From: Paraescarpia echinospica
Taxonomy: Eukaryota > Annelida > Polychaeta > Sabellida > Siboglinidae
Length of the DNA stretch: 64,000 bases
Direction: 5' to 3'
NCBI GenBank assembly: GCA_020002185.1
Contig: CM034531.1
Span: 43,924,929-43,988,928, forward strand
Shown: piece by piece, positions 22,947 through 33,769 of the stretch
Position numbering within the stretch: position 1 is the stretch's first letter
Layout of the letters: each line of letters begins with the position of its first letter
Notes under the pieces: model-generated
The model's input: the letters and a program-made list of their open reading frames with translations, nothing else
Database searches by the model: none
Told to the model about the DNA's origin: nothing
Position numbers and translations under genes: made by a program

Positions 22947-23397
22947 TCATCGTTTTAACAACGCCCATCCAATTAAACCCAGTACGCCTACCCATTTTAA
23001 AACTGTACCGGCTATCCCGACAGCTTCCTCAGCTTGCTGCGAATGTCGCTGTCCAAACTTGCAGTAAGTTGCGAAATGTTCACAATTGTTATCGACCTTA
23101 TTAAATGTGCCAAACTCGGTAGGACATTGAGAAAACTCGACTGCTCTCTTCACGACTTCCTTTTGTCCTAAGGGCTTCTGGTTCTTTTTGTAGCTTACAC
23201 GAAAGAGACGTTTTCCGTCTTTGAACTCAATGAGGTTGATGTGATGTATTATCGAGTCATCGTTGTAGTCAATGACCATCGCCGCACCTATGTAAATCCC
23301 GTGGTGATATAAAGTACCTAGGCCAAATCCTGGTGTCGCGTCACTTCCCGATGAGCCGGGTCTGTTGGTTACTTGGCGAGCCACTTGATCTCCTTCA
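22947..23397 (-). CDS. LRAT-like protein, exon 2 (subfamily I, copy 1, intact)
   Basis: With exon 1 at 27391-27458 this makes an uninterrupted 172-aa protein. The acceptor is TTTTTCTTTCAG, and the split Arg codon joins CG + T. Domain order: EGDQVARQ at 24-31; the H-box LYHHGIYIG at 52-60, where His54 aligns with the catalytic His of HWAxYxG in PLAAT/LRAT proteins; MVIDYNDD at 63-70; NNCEHFATYC at 126-135 with the nucleophile Cys128; and a hydrophobic C-terminal helix (about 150-170) ending in KR. Length and layout match H-rev107/PLAAT-type thiol acyltransferases of the NlpC/P60 fold, which act on membrane phospholipids from the cytosolic face with a C-terminal anchor. Substrate is unknown. 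This is the only undamaged member of the array. The intron holds a MITE and a Tc1 element. Confidence 0.85.
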
Positions 23398-23482
23398 CTG
23401 AAAGAAAAACAAAACATCAGTTGTTGCTCATCTTTATCACCTTCACAATGGATAGCAACAACCGGGGATGGACCCTTTTGCT

Positions 23483-23702
23483 AGTGTCAAAAATAACCAC
23501 TTGTAGTGATAACCCAGCCAGCACGCCACCCTCGGCCAGAGGGCGGATCTGAGCGGCTGGGAAGCGGCACCCTTCGGCACATGACAGCCGCCTGCCAGCC
23601 GCTGTCCAGCCGCTGTTGCCCCAGTGACAAAGTCCGTTAGTCATTTATCAGCAGTCGGGCCTCCCACGGCTGGAGCACTGGGGGTAGTGACATTTGACAC
23701 TA
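23483..23702. repeat. Possible short inverted-repeat element
   Basis: TAGTGTCAAA at 23483 is mirrored by TTTGACACTA at 23693-23702. It encloses a GC-rich body (CCCTCGGCCAGAGGGCGG and similar) that echoes 27040-27210. The inverted match is only about 10 bp, so this is tentative. Confidence 0.3.
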
Positions 23703-23747
23703 CGGTGTACCGCCATTTTTTTTCCAGACTGACAGTTAGAGGAAACA

Positions 23748-24190
23748 GGGATCAGGACACTGTTGGACTTCCTGCTTGGTTACAGACGAAAAAAGTGCAG
23801 TATATTTTTGAGAAATGATTTTTTACAATATTCACTTGCTCTGACATAAGTGCATTTGAGTAGTCAGATTTCTAGATGTGATTGTAGAAGCTGTTGACAG
23901 TAAAATGTTGTCTTTTTAGCTGATTTTACTAAGCGGAAGGGTATTTGGCTAGTTGACACTTTAGCCGGATTACTGCCTGCATCCATTTGTAAATATTGAC
24001 GGGTGTCACACACACAGGCATTTTGCAAGAGCTAGAAATATTAGATTTTGACTAAACTCGACCAGCATATCAATGAGATGATGATAACGGCAGGTGAGAA
24101 GTTTAATAAATTTTCTAGGTTACGTTTTCCTATAATCACACAAAACGTTAACATGGTCGCCAATGAGAAAACTAACAGTGTGCTGACCCC
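23748..24190. mobile_element. MITE copy 1 (~445 bp)
   Basis: Near-identical to 60451-60905 and 61816-62270. The right end CAGTGTGCTGACCCC is the inverse of the left end GGGGTCAGCACACTG seen intact in the other copies; here the left end is worn (GGGATCAGGACACTG). No coding capacity. Confidence 0.75.
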
Positions 24191-25101
24191 AACTGCAGAG
24201 CTGCGGGATAAAGGTACGTTTTTAGACATTCTGTTGTAAATCTTTGTATATTTCTAGATTATTCAAATATATTAATTTTGGCATGACTTTATAAGCACAC
24301 ATTTGATTGTGTGGAAACTTGTTATTTATGCATAAAACATTAAATCGAATGTGGGGCAGAATAACGTGATGTAATGATTGTGGCCGCCCTATAGGCTATA
24401 GATGACGATGCTATGATGAAGATGAACATGTCTCATCAACAACAAATGCTGTCCCTGTGCTGCGTGTTCCTGTTTGTTAGTGTGACAGGGTAAATGTGTG
24501 ATGGATGAAGTGCTTACACTAGGCGCCTTCTGTCAGTTTATGGCCCACATACATTCTACCATTTATGTCGCTTTACTTTAGGGCTATATAAAACAGTTCC
24601 AGGTTTCTCATCATAACTTTATTAATATGTAAATGAAGGGTGCGATTTATGGTAAATGTGTCTATGTTGATCCTGATGACGGTACTAACAACTATCAATG
24701 CAACTCATCGTCAACAGTTAACAACTTCAAAGTCTTAAGAATGTATTTCTTACAAGTGGACACATTCCTGTGGTTTGATGTGAAATATAGTTTTGTCATT
24801 TTGCGCAGAATTATTGCATGCATATTTAATCAAAGGATAATTATATTTCAAAATAAAGTATTGTGGAAGCTATTAAAAAAAATTGTGCTGATGGGAATCC
24901 GGGAATTTATTTTATAAAAGTAAAGTAAAATTATTTTATGTGACCTTATTGCGAGACAAAATATGTTTAATATTTTACACATTTTATAGATACTATGCAT
25001 TGTACAATGCGGTACCTTCATTGAAGAAATTAAATATTTGTATGTTAATATTCCAGATGCTGTCAGAAAGAATGAAGTGGCAACATTGCCATTGACGTAT
25101 A
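24191..25101. other. Intron of the intact LRAT-like gene
   Basis: AT-rich. Near 25056 on plus, a TAATATTCCAG acceptor-like site is followed by an open DAVRKNEVATLPLTY. It continues across the Tc1 insertion as NIRRKFESTPRLPL (after 26477), so the Tc1 may have landed in an older coding sequence. Confidence 0.35.
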
Positions 25102-26475
25102 CAGTCATTTGCAAAAGTTTAAGACCAGGCACGGTTTTTAAGCATTTTATGGTATGGCATTATATTGCATCAGATAATGTCTGGATTGCATCATCCTATT
25201 TGGGCCTTGAAGCAATACGCCTAGTCAGTACTTCCAGGTCATTGTTTGCTGCTGTCAGTATCGATTAAGTGTTTTTCAGTTTTGTCTTCATCCCTGAAAT
25301 GGGCAAAAAATCGTCTTTGACAGAGGTTCTAAGGGCACAAATAGTGACTCTACATGGAGAAGGATATACGGAAAGAGACATTAGTGCTAACTTACGTTAT
25401 TCCAAGACAGCTGTGCACAACGCCATCGTCAAATTCAACACTGATGGCACATTTCGTGACAGTAAAAGGAGTGGTCGTCCACGGAAAACTACGCTAAGGG
25501 ATGACCACGCAATGAGACGCATCGTGGTGTGCTCGCCAATGAGCTCATGCGGGATACTTTACGCTTAAAAGGTACGGAAATAAGTCTCAGTACTGTTTCG
25601 AGACGTCTCAGGGAGGAATTTGGGGTCAAGTCCCGCAAGCCGGCCCGGAAGCCACGCCTGACACCTGTGATGAAAAAAAAGAGACTGGACTTTGCCAGAC
25701 GCCATCGCCACTGGACTCTCGCGCAGTGGAAGAAAGTGTTGTTCTCAGATGAATCGACCATGCAACAGTTCATACCTCGCAAGAGGCACGTTAGGCGGCC
25801 AGTTGGTAAGCGATTTGATGAGAAATATACAGCAGCCACAATGAAACACCCGCTAAGTCAGATGATTTGGGGTGCCATGTCATGTTTTGGCCCTTCTGGT
25901 CTGTATTTTATTTCACCTAACACCACTACGAATGGACCTAGGTACGTGGAGTTGCTGAAGGAGAAGCTGAAACTGCATATGGACATCCACAAATGTACGA
26001 TTTCCATGCAAGATGGCGCTCCTTGTCACCGATCCAAGTTAGCCACTAATTTCCTCAAGAAGAACAAAATCTCCGTGCTGGAATGGCCTGGGAACAGCCC
26101 AGATCTAAATCCCATTGAGAACCTGTGGACCATAATGAAGAATAAGGTGGCAGACAAACAACCATCAAGCGCTCAAAACTTGAAACAAGACATCAAGGAC
26201 GTTTGGGTCACCGAAATCACCCAGGAGTACTGTGAATCTCTGGTTTCTAGCATGCCATATCGCATCCAGGCGGTCATTGACAGTAAAGGAGACCACACTA
26301 AATACTGAAAAGTAGAGACACTGACACTTTTGGACGACATAAAGTTTCATATTATGTTGTACTACGTTTATTTGGCGAAATAAACTGATATAATGTTATG
26401 TGAAGGCCAAAAATCATAGTTTTGTCAGATTTCTTCAAAAAATCGTGCCTGGTCTTAAACTTTTGCAAATGACTG
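25102..26475 (+). mobile_element. Tc1-like transposon, nearly complete
   Basis: 1,374 bp with inverted ends: CAGTCATTTGCAAAAGTTTA at the left is answered by TAAACTTTTGCAAATGACTG at the right. TA lies on both sides (25100-25101 and 26476-26477), the standard Tc1/mariner target. The inverted match runs for at least 30 bp (through AAGACCAGGCACG). It carries one transposase gene on plus with a single frameshift. It sits in the intron of the intact LRAT-like gene, opposite in orientation. Confidence 0.95.
25299..26308 (+). pseudogene. Tc1-like transposase, one frameshift
   Basis: Starts MGKKSSLTEVLRAQIVTLHG, a paired-type helix-turn-helix (EGYTERDISANLRYSKTAVH), then the GRPRKTT linker. The frame breaks between about 25510 and 25530 and resumes as LANELMRDTLRLKG in another frame. 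The catalytic domain has FSDEST (first Asp), MQDGAPCHRS (second Asp), and NSPDLNPIENLW, where the spacing and the Glu of PIENLW follow the DD34E pattern. The C-terminus is IDSKGDHTKY. Total about 335 codons, normal for the family. Apart from the frameshift I see no stop, so this copy is recent. Codons upstream of 25299 are open but not conserved-looking, so ATG 25299 is preferred. Confidence 0.92.
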
Positions 26476-26477
26476 TA

Positions 26478-27390
26478 CAACATCAGGAGAAAATTCGAAA
26501 GTACTCCAAGACTGCCTCTGACGGGAATGGTGTTAGACAGCACCGGATGACAAATGCAGCTGGATGTAGCAGAAAAGAGTTTATGGATAATAATAATTAA
26601 GCAGCCTTTGTATAAAAAATATTTGAGTTGTTATGTGCCACACGAATCAATGGACACTAATTGCAACTTTGCCTTTTGATTTTCTTGTATTAAATTATGT
26701 GTTTGTTATGCGCATTGGAGTTGTATGCGTATTTAATTTTAGTTTATAATAATTGGATGGGATACTCGACACCCGTTCTCTTTTTGAAGCAGAATAGAAT
26801 TGCTGTTCCTAAATAATATATTACTATATTATTTTATTGTTTTGAACTTCCAAATTCCAATTAATCTCAATAAATTGATGCATGTATATCACGTGATGTT
26901 CATTTTAACATTAGAGTGACAATGCATGATGATTACTATTTAAATGTTCTCGTTATAAGACCAATACACATAAGTGTATGCGTATAATTTGGTCTTATTA
27001 CTTAAAAACACACGCAATACACACATTTAGCAAAATTAGGCACAGTCGGCGTATGAGCGGCTAACCATCGGCAGAGTATCGGCGTCCGATTATGAGCCGC
27101 CCTCGGCCCGAAGGCGAGCCGCCGGACAAAAATCCCTCGGCCCGCAGGCGGATGCCGACAGCTGGCCGATAACTTTGCCGCTCTCGGCCCGCTGTAGTTG
27201 TGCTATCTGGGACTATATCTTGACCACAATGACATGTTTCTAAATGCCGGTCTTACGACCGGTATCCAGTCTAACTCTTTATGAACACAGCTATAGGTCA
27301 GTTCCAACAAAGTCCACCGTGATAAGCGTTACACGACAATATGGCGACGTGAGATATCGTAAATGCATTCAGCATTTTTGTTGGACTTAC
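26478..27390. other. Intron remainder of the intact LRAT-like gene
   Basis: Contains a GC-rich block at 27040-27210 with iterated CCCTCGGCCCG words, resembling 23500-23600. That may be two copies of one short element. No coding signal. Confidence 0.4.
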
Positions 27391-27458
27391 CGCGGCTCTC
27401 CGAAGATTTCTTCGTACACAGTGTCACCAAATGGCCTGACTATGTTTGATGACGACAT
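27391..27458 (-). CDS. LRAT-like protein, exon 1 (subfamily I, copy 1)
   Basis: Encodes MSSSNIVRPFGDTVYEEIFG then EP and two bases of Arg at a GTAAGT donor (27390-27385). The joint with the exon 2 acceptor at 23398-23399 is in phase. The FGxxVYEEI motif is shared with the other subfamily I first exons and, as FGEAVYEDL, with subfamily II. The intron is about 4 kb, of which nearly half is transposon. The start is the only Met in frame before the conserved block. Confidence 0.85.
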
Positions 27459-28512
27459 TGTTTGAATGTGTGCGAATGTTTTAGACACCTGTTGCTTTAG
27501 TCACAGACGGTCCAGACGTTTGTTTGCTCCTGTATACCGTCTCAGTTTAATGAACATAGACCATGTGACTGCTCGTGACTGTTGCGTCATGTCTATATTT
27601 GGATAACTTTATCGGTGGGCATATCACTCCAGGGCAGTGCGTGTCATTTTTACATGTTGGTGATCGATCGCTGCATGATGCAAACTTACTTTACTTATTT
27701 ATGTCCTCCACTGAACGTGCTGACTTGATATGGTATTTCCACTGTTGCTGTCTGACATAGCGTTAGTAAGACAAACCCCATTGAGACCGGTTTCCTTTTC
27801 CTTGGTGTCTCTCAGAGTCATGTGAGGGATACATGATTTTAAATGTCATGTTGTGGGCGTCCATGATTCACAACCCTAATTGACATTACACGAGGACCGG
27901 TTCAACCGTGGTCCTACAGATGTTTAGTTTGATGTCTTTCCATACTGTTGATCATCAAACTTTACCCAGCGCATGAGCTGCTGCCCAGACAAAATCTACA
28001 TCGGTGAGATGACTGGCTGTATATGTGGTGTTTCGACGCCTGGGGAGAGTTAGTCCTCTCTCGTCAATCGCAGTTGTTAAGGCCAAGACAATAATAAATT
28101 GGTATGGATGAGAGTGTCTCCTGAAGAACTCGTGCATAAATCTCAACATTTGTAGCTTTGGAATGAGAACATCTACAACGGTGTTTTAGTACATGATCTG
28201 ATCATTCGGGCCTAGACTGCAAAAGTGCCTATAACCAGGTAAAGGTAAGTTCTTATATATATACTTACATATGTGTTTTACATGACCAGGTGAACACCAG
28301 TGCAGTGTGTTATATCGATAAGATTGTAATTTCCAAGTTGCCATTGGTGAGGCTGTCTTCCCTTCTCTGCAAAGTGGCAAGGTGTCAGCTATTTAGTGGC
28401 GCCCGTGTCTATCTACATACTGATATCCATGTCGTGTTTAAGTCGGTGCTTGCCTACAGGTTGCTGTTGTCTGCACTTGTAACGACACTGATATGTGACG
28501 AACGACTGTTAT

Positions 28513-28725
28513 TATTGCCTACTCTGAAGTGTCACAATTGTTACACTCATTGTTACACTCATTGTTTCACTCATTGTTACACTCATTGTTACACTCATTG
28601 TTATGCATTTTGTTTTCAATTATTGTACGTTTTTGGGTCTACTCAAGACGTTTGCACGACAATTGAAAACAAAATGCATAACAATGAAATTAATGTGACA
28701 ATTGCGACATTTCAGAATTGGTAAT
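28513..28725. repeat. Foldback element with 12-bp tandem repeat
   Basis: A 25-bp perfect inverted repeat (ATTGTTATGCATTTTGTTTT and on, near 28597; inverse near 28660-28687) is framed by weaker outer arms (CTGAAGTGTCACAATTGTTAC against the inverse of GTGACAATTGCGACATTTCAG). The left arm contains five tandem copies of TGTTACACTCAT (one TGTTTCACTCAT). The whole would fold into a long hairpin. Confidence 0.75.
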
Positions 28726-28734
28726 AATAAATGT

Positions 28735-28803
28735 AGATATATATATATATGTATATATATATAGCTTTCACTGTATATATATATACATATATAAAGTGAA
28801 AGC
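28735..28803. repeat. TA microsatellite inside a palindrome
   Basis: AGCTTTCACT (28762) and AGTGAAAGCT (28794) flank TATATATATATACATATA, with more TA repeats to the left. A second small hairpin follows the foldback element directly. Confidence 0.7.
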
Positions 28804-29097
28804 TGACGTGGTTGCGCTTCCAGTTTAACATAAAATCGGCTCCAGCATTCTACCAACGAACTATAGACGCAGTGTTTGAAGATATCGAAGACGTGTGCGT
28901 CATCGCAGACAGCATTATGATTGCAGGCAAAACAGGAATACGACGGAATCGTAGAAGACGTCATAGTCTAAAGAGAAACAGTGGCGGGAACTTGAAGCTC
29001 AATTTTGATGAAACGGTCAAAGGTAGACTGCATCGGATACGTTGTCTTGGTGACAGATTCGTGTTTGTTCGTGCACGCATCCGTATGTTGGCTATAT
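28804..29097 (+). pseudogene. Gypsy-type reverse transcriptase fragment
   Basis: The frame gives FQFNIKSAPAFYQRTIDAVF then EDIEDVCVIADSIMIAGKTG, and later NLKLNFDETVKGR. These match the segment around the catalytic region of LTR-retrotransposon (Gypsy/Metaviridae) reverse transcriptases: FGIKSAP, FQRTMD, VDD, N-L-LN-D-K. The catalytic doublet appears as ADS rather than a DD pair, and the frame jumps after the GKTG segment. No LTRs, gag or integrase nearby. A dead short relic. Confidence 0.65.
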
Positions 29098-29565
29098 AAG
29101 CACAAGTTGTGCTTACTATGCAACTTGTCTGTGATTAAGTTAAAGAGAAATCGATCGTGTGTTAACGATTGAGTGCGTGTTGTGAATAGTCGCGTTTATG
29201 TGTAACATTTGGGTCGTAGGCGGCCGGCTTGACATAGTCCAAGGTCACAACCATTTTGAATAACGATTTAAATCCCGCACAACACCCAACATACGTATAT
29301 TCACCACACGGACAGTTTCGTTGGATTTCTTTCTACGAGGAATATGCAATGCAGCATATACATTTCTATCTGTGTGAAACGTTTCATACATTTATTTTAT
29401 TTCACAGGGCATATTTTCGAAAACGATACCAAGTTACGCACCGGAGATCAAATCACTGTAAACTAACAAAGTCTCATTCTTTTTTTCCACAGATATGTAA
29501 TGTCTGTGACTGATCAACATGTGTAGACAATATCCATGGTGTAGTAGGCATACTTGTTGCAGCTA

Positions 29566-29625
29566 TCATGTTTCCATTACAACACACAATACACCGCGAA
29601 CGTCGCACTCACATTTGTCCAAAAG
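29566..29625 (-). pseudogene. Remnant 3' flank of LRAT-like subfamily II exon 2 (unit 1)
   Basis: About 60 bp (CATGTTTCCATTACAACACA and on) match 54152-54240, which lies at the 3' end of the subfamily II exon 2 copy in unit 3. At 29625, within a shared GTCCAAAAAGCT word, the sequence switches to a LINE. The exon itself is missing in unit 1. Confidence 0.6.
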
Positions 29626-30945
29626 CTAAATAAACAACATACGGAAATTGACAAATATAAAATCAAATATGTTATCAATAACAACAGGTGTACCACAAGG
29701 CTCAATCTTAGGACCCCTGTTATTCATCATATATATATATATATATCAATGATTTTGTACAAGCCAGTAAAATGTTTAATTTTATAATTATACAACTCTA
29801 TCAAGTACACTAAACACTTTCAGCGATAACATACATGACGAAAACGGCAAAGAAAAATATACAGACACTGACTCTGAAGATAGACAATGTAAATATTGAA
29901 GGAATACATTTTTGGGGGTTTAACTATAGATACAAATCTAAACTTGAAAAACATACTGACAAAATATCAAATGCTTGTTCTAAAAAAGTTGGCATTTTAA
30001 ACAAATTGAAACTTGTGTTACCTCTTCATATTAAAATAATATTATATAATTCTTTAATAGTGCCACATATAAATTATTGTATCATGGCATGGGGTTTTCA
30101 AGGAAATAGAATAATGAAACTTCAAAAAAGCCCTGAGAATGATTACCTTAAGTAACCACATTTCTCACACAGAACCACTTCACACAAAAACTCAACTTGT
30201 TAAAAGTAGATGACATCCTTAAATTACAATAATAAAAATGTTGCTATAAATATTTACACAAAGACTTACCAGTTTATTTACAAAACTGGAGGATACTATT
30301 TAACTATGAGGTACGTAATCATGATACAAGAGTCATGAATAGAATACACACTTATAAATTTAAACATGAATTTGCAAAGAAATGTCTTAGGCATAATTTG
30401 CCACTTTTACTAAATAACATTTCCGATAAAGTCAAAGAAAAGCTTAGTACACATAGTTAACAAGGATTTGCCAAGTATGTTAAAATAATTTTTGTACACA
30501 ATTAACAGGCAACATGCACAAGACAAAATGGCTATATATGTATGCAAAATTAAGAACCGACAACCACCTGTCAACTTTATACAGTACAAAACAATGCCTA
30601 AACGACAAACACAATAATCATGTAAGCTTGCTCACATTACATACATCCTCATATTCATATCATGTTTTTTTTTTGTGTGTGTGACTCAGGTGATGTATTA
30701 ATTTTATTCAGGTAATGTATTAATCCAGTTAAATTTTTTATCATAAAAGGTGGCTCATCGACAGCGATTATTATAATCTTAGAGGAGTCTCCTGACCCTA
30801 TTTCTTTGTTATTTATTATGCATTATACCGTGTTTATCATAAGGTTACATATTTGTATTATTTTAATTTTATTTTTGACATGGATGTATTGTATGTATAA
30901 CCAAATGTTTGTATCAAATAGAAATAAATTCTTCTTCAAATTCTT
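29626..30945 (+). mobile_element. 5'-truncated LINE with reverse transcriptase remnant
   Basis: Early in the element, near 29690, the frame gives TTGVPQGSILGPLLFIIYIN, the motif before the catalytic loop of non-LTR reverse transcriptases, with an AT run expanded inside it. Then 29835-30155 encodes LKIDNVNIEGIHFWGF and KIILYNSLIVPHINYCIMAW, the usual thumb region. Frameshifts and stops are frequent. The 3' end at about 30945 (CAAATAGAAATAAATTCTTC, then CAAATTCTTCTTT) abuts sequence equivalent to 41519 in unit 2. The insertion therefore replaced about 1.4 kb of the ancestral unit, removing subfamily II exon 2. Confidence 0.75.
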
Positions 30946-31252
30946 CTTTGTATTATATTCTGTTTCCGGCAGTTAATGGAGCATTAAACCCATTTTGCAC
31001 GAAGCGTGTTGGAGAGGCGCATGTGGTGTCATTTGGTTGATATGAATATGTTTTGTTTATTGCTGTTCAACGTCAGCGACAGCTTATCTGAATTAACTAT
31101 TAGATTATATCTGTATTAGGCATACATATATAGAGAGGTAGTTCCAATTGATAAAGGCAACGCACACGTCTACAAAGCACAGAAGTAGGGCATACACGTA
31201 TTCACGTGCCTTTTATTTATTTATAAAATACGACAAATAGCTCGTGTCGGGC

Positions 31253-31309
31253 TCATTTCTGTTCCCCGTCGAGTTCCACGTACACAGCTTCTCCGAATGA
31301 ATCGTCCAT
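31253..31309 (-). pseudogene. LRAT-like subfamily II exon 1 (unit 1)
   Basis: Encodes MDDSFGEAVYVELDGEQK then TGA. The FGEAVY core aligns with FGETVY of subfamily I exon 1. Phase points to a splice site two bases into the next codon (CAG AA|ATGAGT), but the intron would start AT, not GT. The corresponding exon 2 is deleted in this unit. An overlapping 78-aa frame (31221-31457) in another phase is also open in unit 2 but has no recognisable family. Confidence 0.5.
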
Positions 31310-32480
31310 GTCTGACGCCAACTTTTTTGAAATGTGTCTTTAGGCTTAAGGCAGGTGTGTATGTAGGTTCGGCTATAGACTCTGTATACGTTTTTGGTGC
31401 GTGTCTATTAATGAGTTGCCGACACCAACGCTGCACCCGTTGACAAGAATTACGCATGCAAGGAGATCATGAATCATGGTTGCCATGGTTGGATAAAACG
31501 AAACTATATCGTCGTAAAATAATAGAATTTTAGTCCTCGTACAGAACTGTACTTTTTAATACCTTGTTCCTATTTATGGTGTATCACGCTAATGCGAATG
31601 GCAAACCACAAGTAACTAAACACTTTAGCGCGCCACAAAACAAACAATAACACTACATTCATTCACAAAACGGGTGTGTGTTGGAAATGGTTTGCCTTCT
31701 TCAGTGAGTCAGAGAACAAAAGGTGAACAGTAGGCAGACCACATTGTCGCTTCAAAGACGTTCTGAAACAATGTCTGAAATACTTTTCTCTCACACCTGA
31801 TGTTAGCCACAATTAACATTTAGAAATGGTTTACGACGGTTCATATGTAAAAGCCACATTAACTGTCTCCACTGCTGTCGTGGCTTAACACCAGCCAAGT
31901 AGAATTATTAGTACTCACATGGTGACATACTTCCTTAACAAAATATACGACAGCAAAAAAATCTCAACTGATTTATCATGATCCATCTTTGTAGCAATAC
32001 CAAAGACACCACGAAGATGTCGCTTAAGATCATTATGGCCAGGATGAACGAGAAATAAAATAACGGCGGAAATTGCTGAAGAACAATGTTGGTTGCTAGA
32101 AGGTAAATGAACCAGTAATGCAATAAATATCTTAAGAACGATTATTGAAAGATAATTGGAAGTGCAGAAAGATCTCTATGTATGTTTTTATTACACAAAG
32201 ACATATGACAGAGCTCGTCTCACAGAAATCAAATCAATACTGGAGATTTGAACATTAATAGGAACAATGTAAGAGTTATGGGTATCTATACTGGGAACAA
32301 ACAGCAGTAATGCGAATAGAAAATTACATCAGTAAATATCAAGAATTAAAACGGTGTAAGACAAACGTGTTACCGGGTGTATCCTGCCTTCTAATTTTTT
32401 TCTCAATATATATTGAGATCACCTTAGATAACATCGAAGATATGCCTGGTACACAAGTAGGTGGATACAACATGAACACG
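31310..32480. repeat. Duplicated intergenic block, unit 1
   Basis: Closely similar to 41874-43040 and, for its first part, to 59279-59727. No gene is evident. It is the upstream flank of subfamily II exon 1, so any promoter of those genes would lie here. Confidence 0.6.
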
Positions 32481-32830
32481 TGCAACCGCAGGTAATGCTG
32501 AACTGCTGGGAATGATAGATATATACAACATATATATCAGATACAGTAATCAGGGAAAATGTCCATCACTTAAAAAAGAAACCATGGCCATCTTAAAGAA
32601 ACAAAAATATGATCCATCGTGCAACAAGGTAGTAAAAAAGGACAGATTGAGGGGATGAAATGCAGAGGACATCAGAGAATAAAAATAACAGATAGTTTGT
32701 GAACATGGTGTGGAAGGAGCGCAACATAACTGCTACAAAATACAAACAACCGAGCAGTTTGGAGAGCCATGATCGCCAACGCCTGCGACAGGTACAGCAC
32801 ACAGACTGACAGAAGAAGGAATATCCAGTA
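32481..32830 (+). pseudogene. RTE-like LINE C-terminal remnant (unit 1)
   Basis: A worn frame ends RIKITDSL, stop, TWCGRSAT then NTNNRAVWRAMIANACDRYS. This matches the RTE-family C-terminus (GRQR-K-TDSL...WR-MIA-AC-R-GT). The copy in unit 2 (43040-43745) holds a further ~370 bp in the middle, so this one has an internal deletion at about 32633. Confidence 0.55.
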
Positions 32831-33002
32831 CACAATATTATAACCACACCAGTGATTTATATGTGTGAATATTGTACTGTTCATCTAATGACCACAGTTG
32901 GTTCTACATGCACTTTTGACTGCCCAACGCCGATGTGATCTTCGCATACAGATATATACATCTAGTTGTTGGGGTGAATGCTTTGTGCTGTGTAATGCTA
33001 GT

Positions 33003-33003
33003 C

Positions 33004-33041
<38 letters not shown>

Positions 33042-33070
33042 CAGGGGTATATTATATATATATATATGCA
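33003..33070. repeat. TA microsatellite
   Basis: Two TA runs separated by CATATATA and CAGGGGTATAT; much longer than the matching site in unit 2 (43919-43932). Confidence 0.9.
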
Positions 33071-33319
33071 TGTTTAACGGTTAATACAGTTATTACACGC
33101 GCGTGCCGTATGTACGCTCAGTCCAATACAGACGTCCTAATATTTCAATGTCTCGTCCGATTGCAGCTGCTTGCAATATGCAAAGATACAATTTGATATA
33201 TAAACATTAAATTAGTTTGTATGAAGATTGTCCTAGTCAATGTTCCGGCACATGACATAGCTGTCAGACTTGCAAAATACTGCACACTTTTGTTTCGAAA
33301 GCGATATTCGCAATCACCA

Positions 33320-33763
33320 TCATTTAAACAACATAATCTCGATGAAACTCAATATGCCTACCACTGTTATAGCAGTACTGGCTGTATCGGCAACTTCCAC
33401 AACTTGCTGCGAATGTCGTACTCCAAACTTTCAGTACGTCGCGAAATGTTCGCAATTGTTAGTAACATTACTGTACGTCCCAAATTGGGTAGGGTTTTCA
33501 GAAGCCTCGTCCGCTTTCCTTACGACTTTCTCTGGTTCTAAAGGTTTCGGGCTCTTTGTGTAGCTGACAAGAAAGCGACGTTTTCCATGTTTGAACTCAA
33601 TGAGGCTGACGTGACGTATTATCGGGTCATCGTTGTAGTCAATGACCATCGCCCCGCCTATGTAAATCCCGTGGTGATATAAGGTAGGTCTAGAGAGGCT
33701 TGATCCAGATCCTATGTTACTTCCCAATGATCCGGAACCAGGTGTTATTGCCCTGGCCACTTG
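33320..33763 (-). pseudogene. LRAT-like exon 2 (subfamily I, copy 2)
   Basis: Keeps GDQVARAI, the H-box LYHHGIYIGGAMVIDYNDD, RHVSLIEFKHGKRRFLVSYT and NNCEHFATY. TGA then replaces the Cys codon of TYCKFG (stop at about 33431), with FGVRHSQQVVEVADTASTAI still readable behind it. Upstream, the splice acceptor and about three codons are gone: comparison with copy 3 shows an 85-bp deletion joining CTTGATC directly to GCCAGATATTTG. Both lesions argue against function, though the two catalytic motifs survive. Its exon 1 is at 39824-39894. Confidence 0.85.
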
Positions 33764-33769
33764 ATCGCC

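Noticed and set aside
23417..23644. 75-aa minus ORF upstream of LRAT-like exon 2 as an N-terminal extension
   Set aside because: It lies in a GC-rich repeat outside the exon; the clean acceptor at 23398 and the phase-matched exon 1 at 27391 make it intronic.
28535..28602. CRISPR-like regular repeats
   Set aside because: Units are 12 bp, directly adjacent without spacers, and sit in one arm of a hairpin in a eukaryotic genome; a simple tandem repeat.
31221..31457. 78-aa minus-strand ORF (repeated at 41785) as a conserved gene
   Set aside because: It is open in two units but shifted in the third, has no known family, and overlaps the FGEAVY frame that aligns with LRAT-like exon 1. Similarity is explained by segmental duplication.
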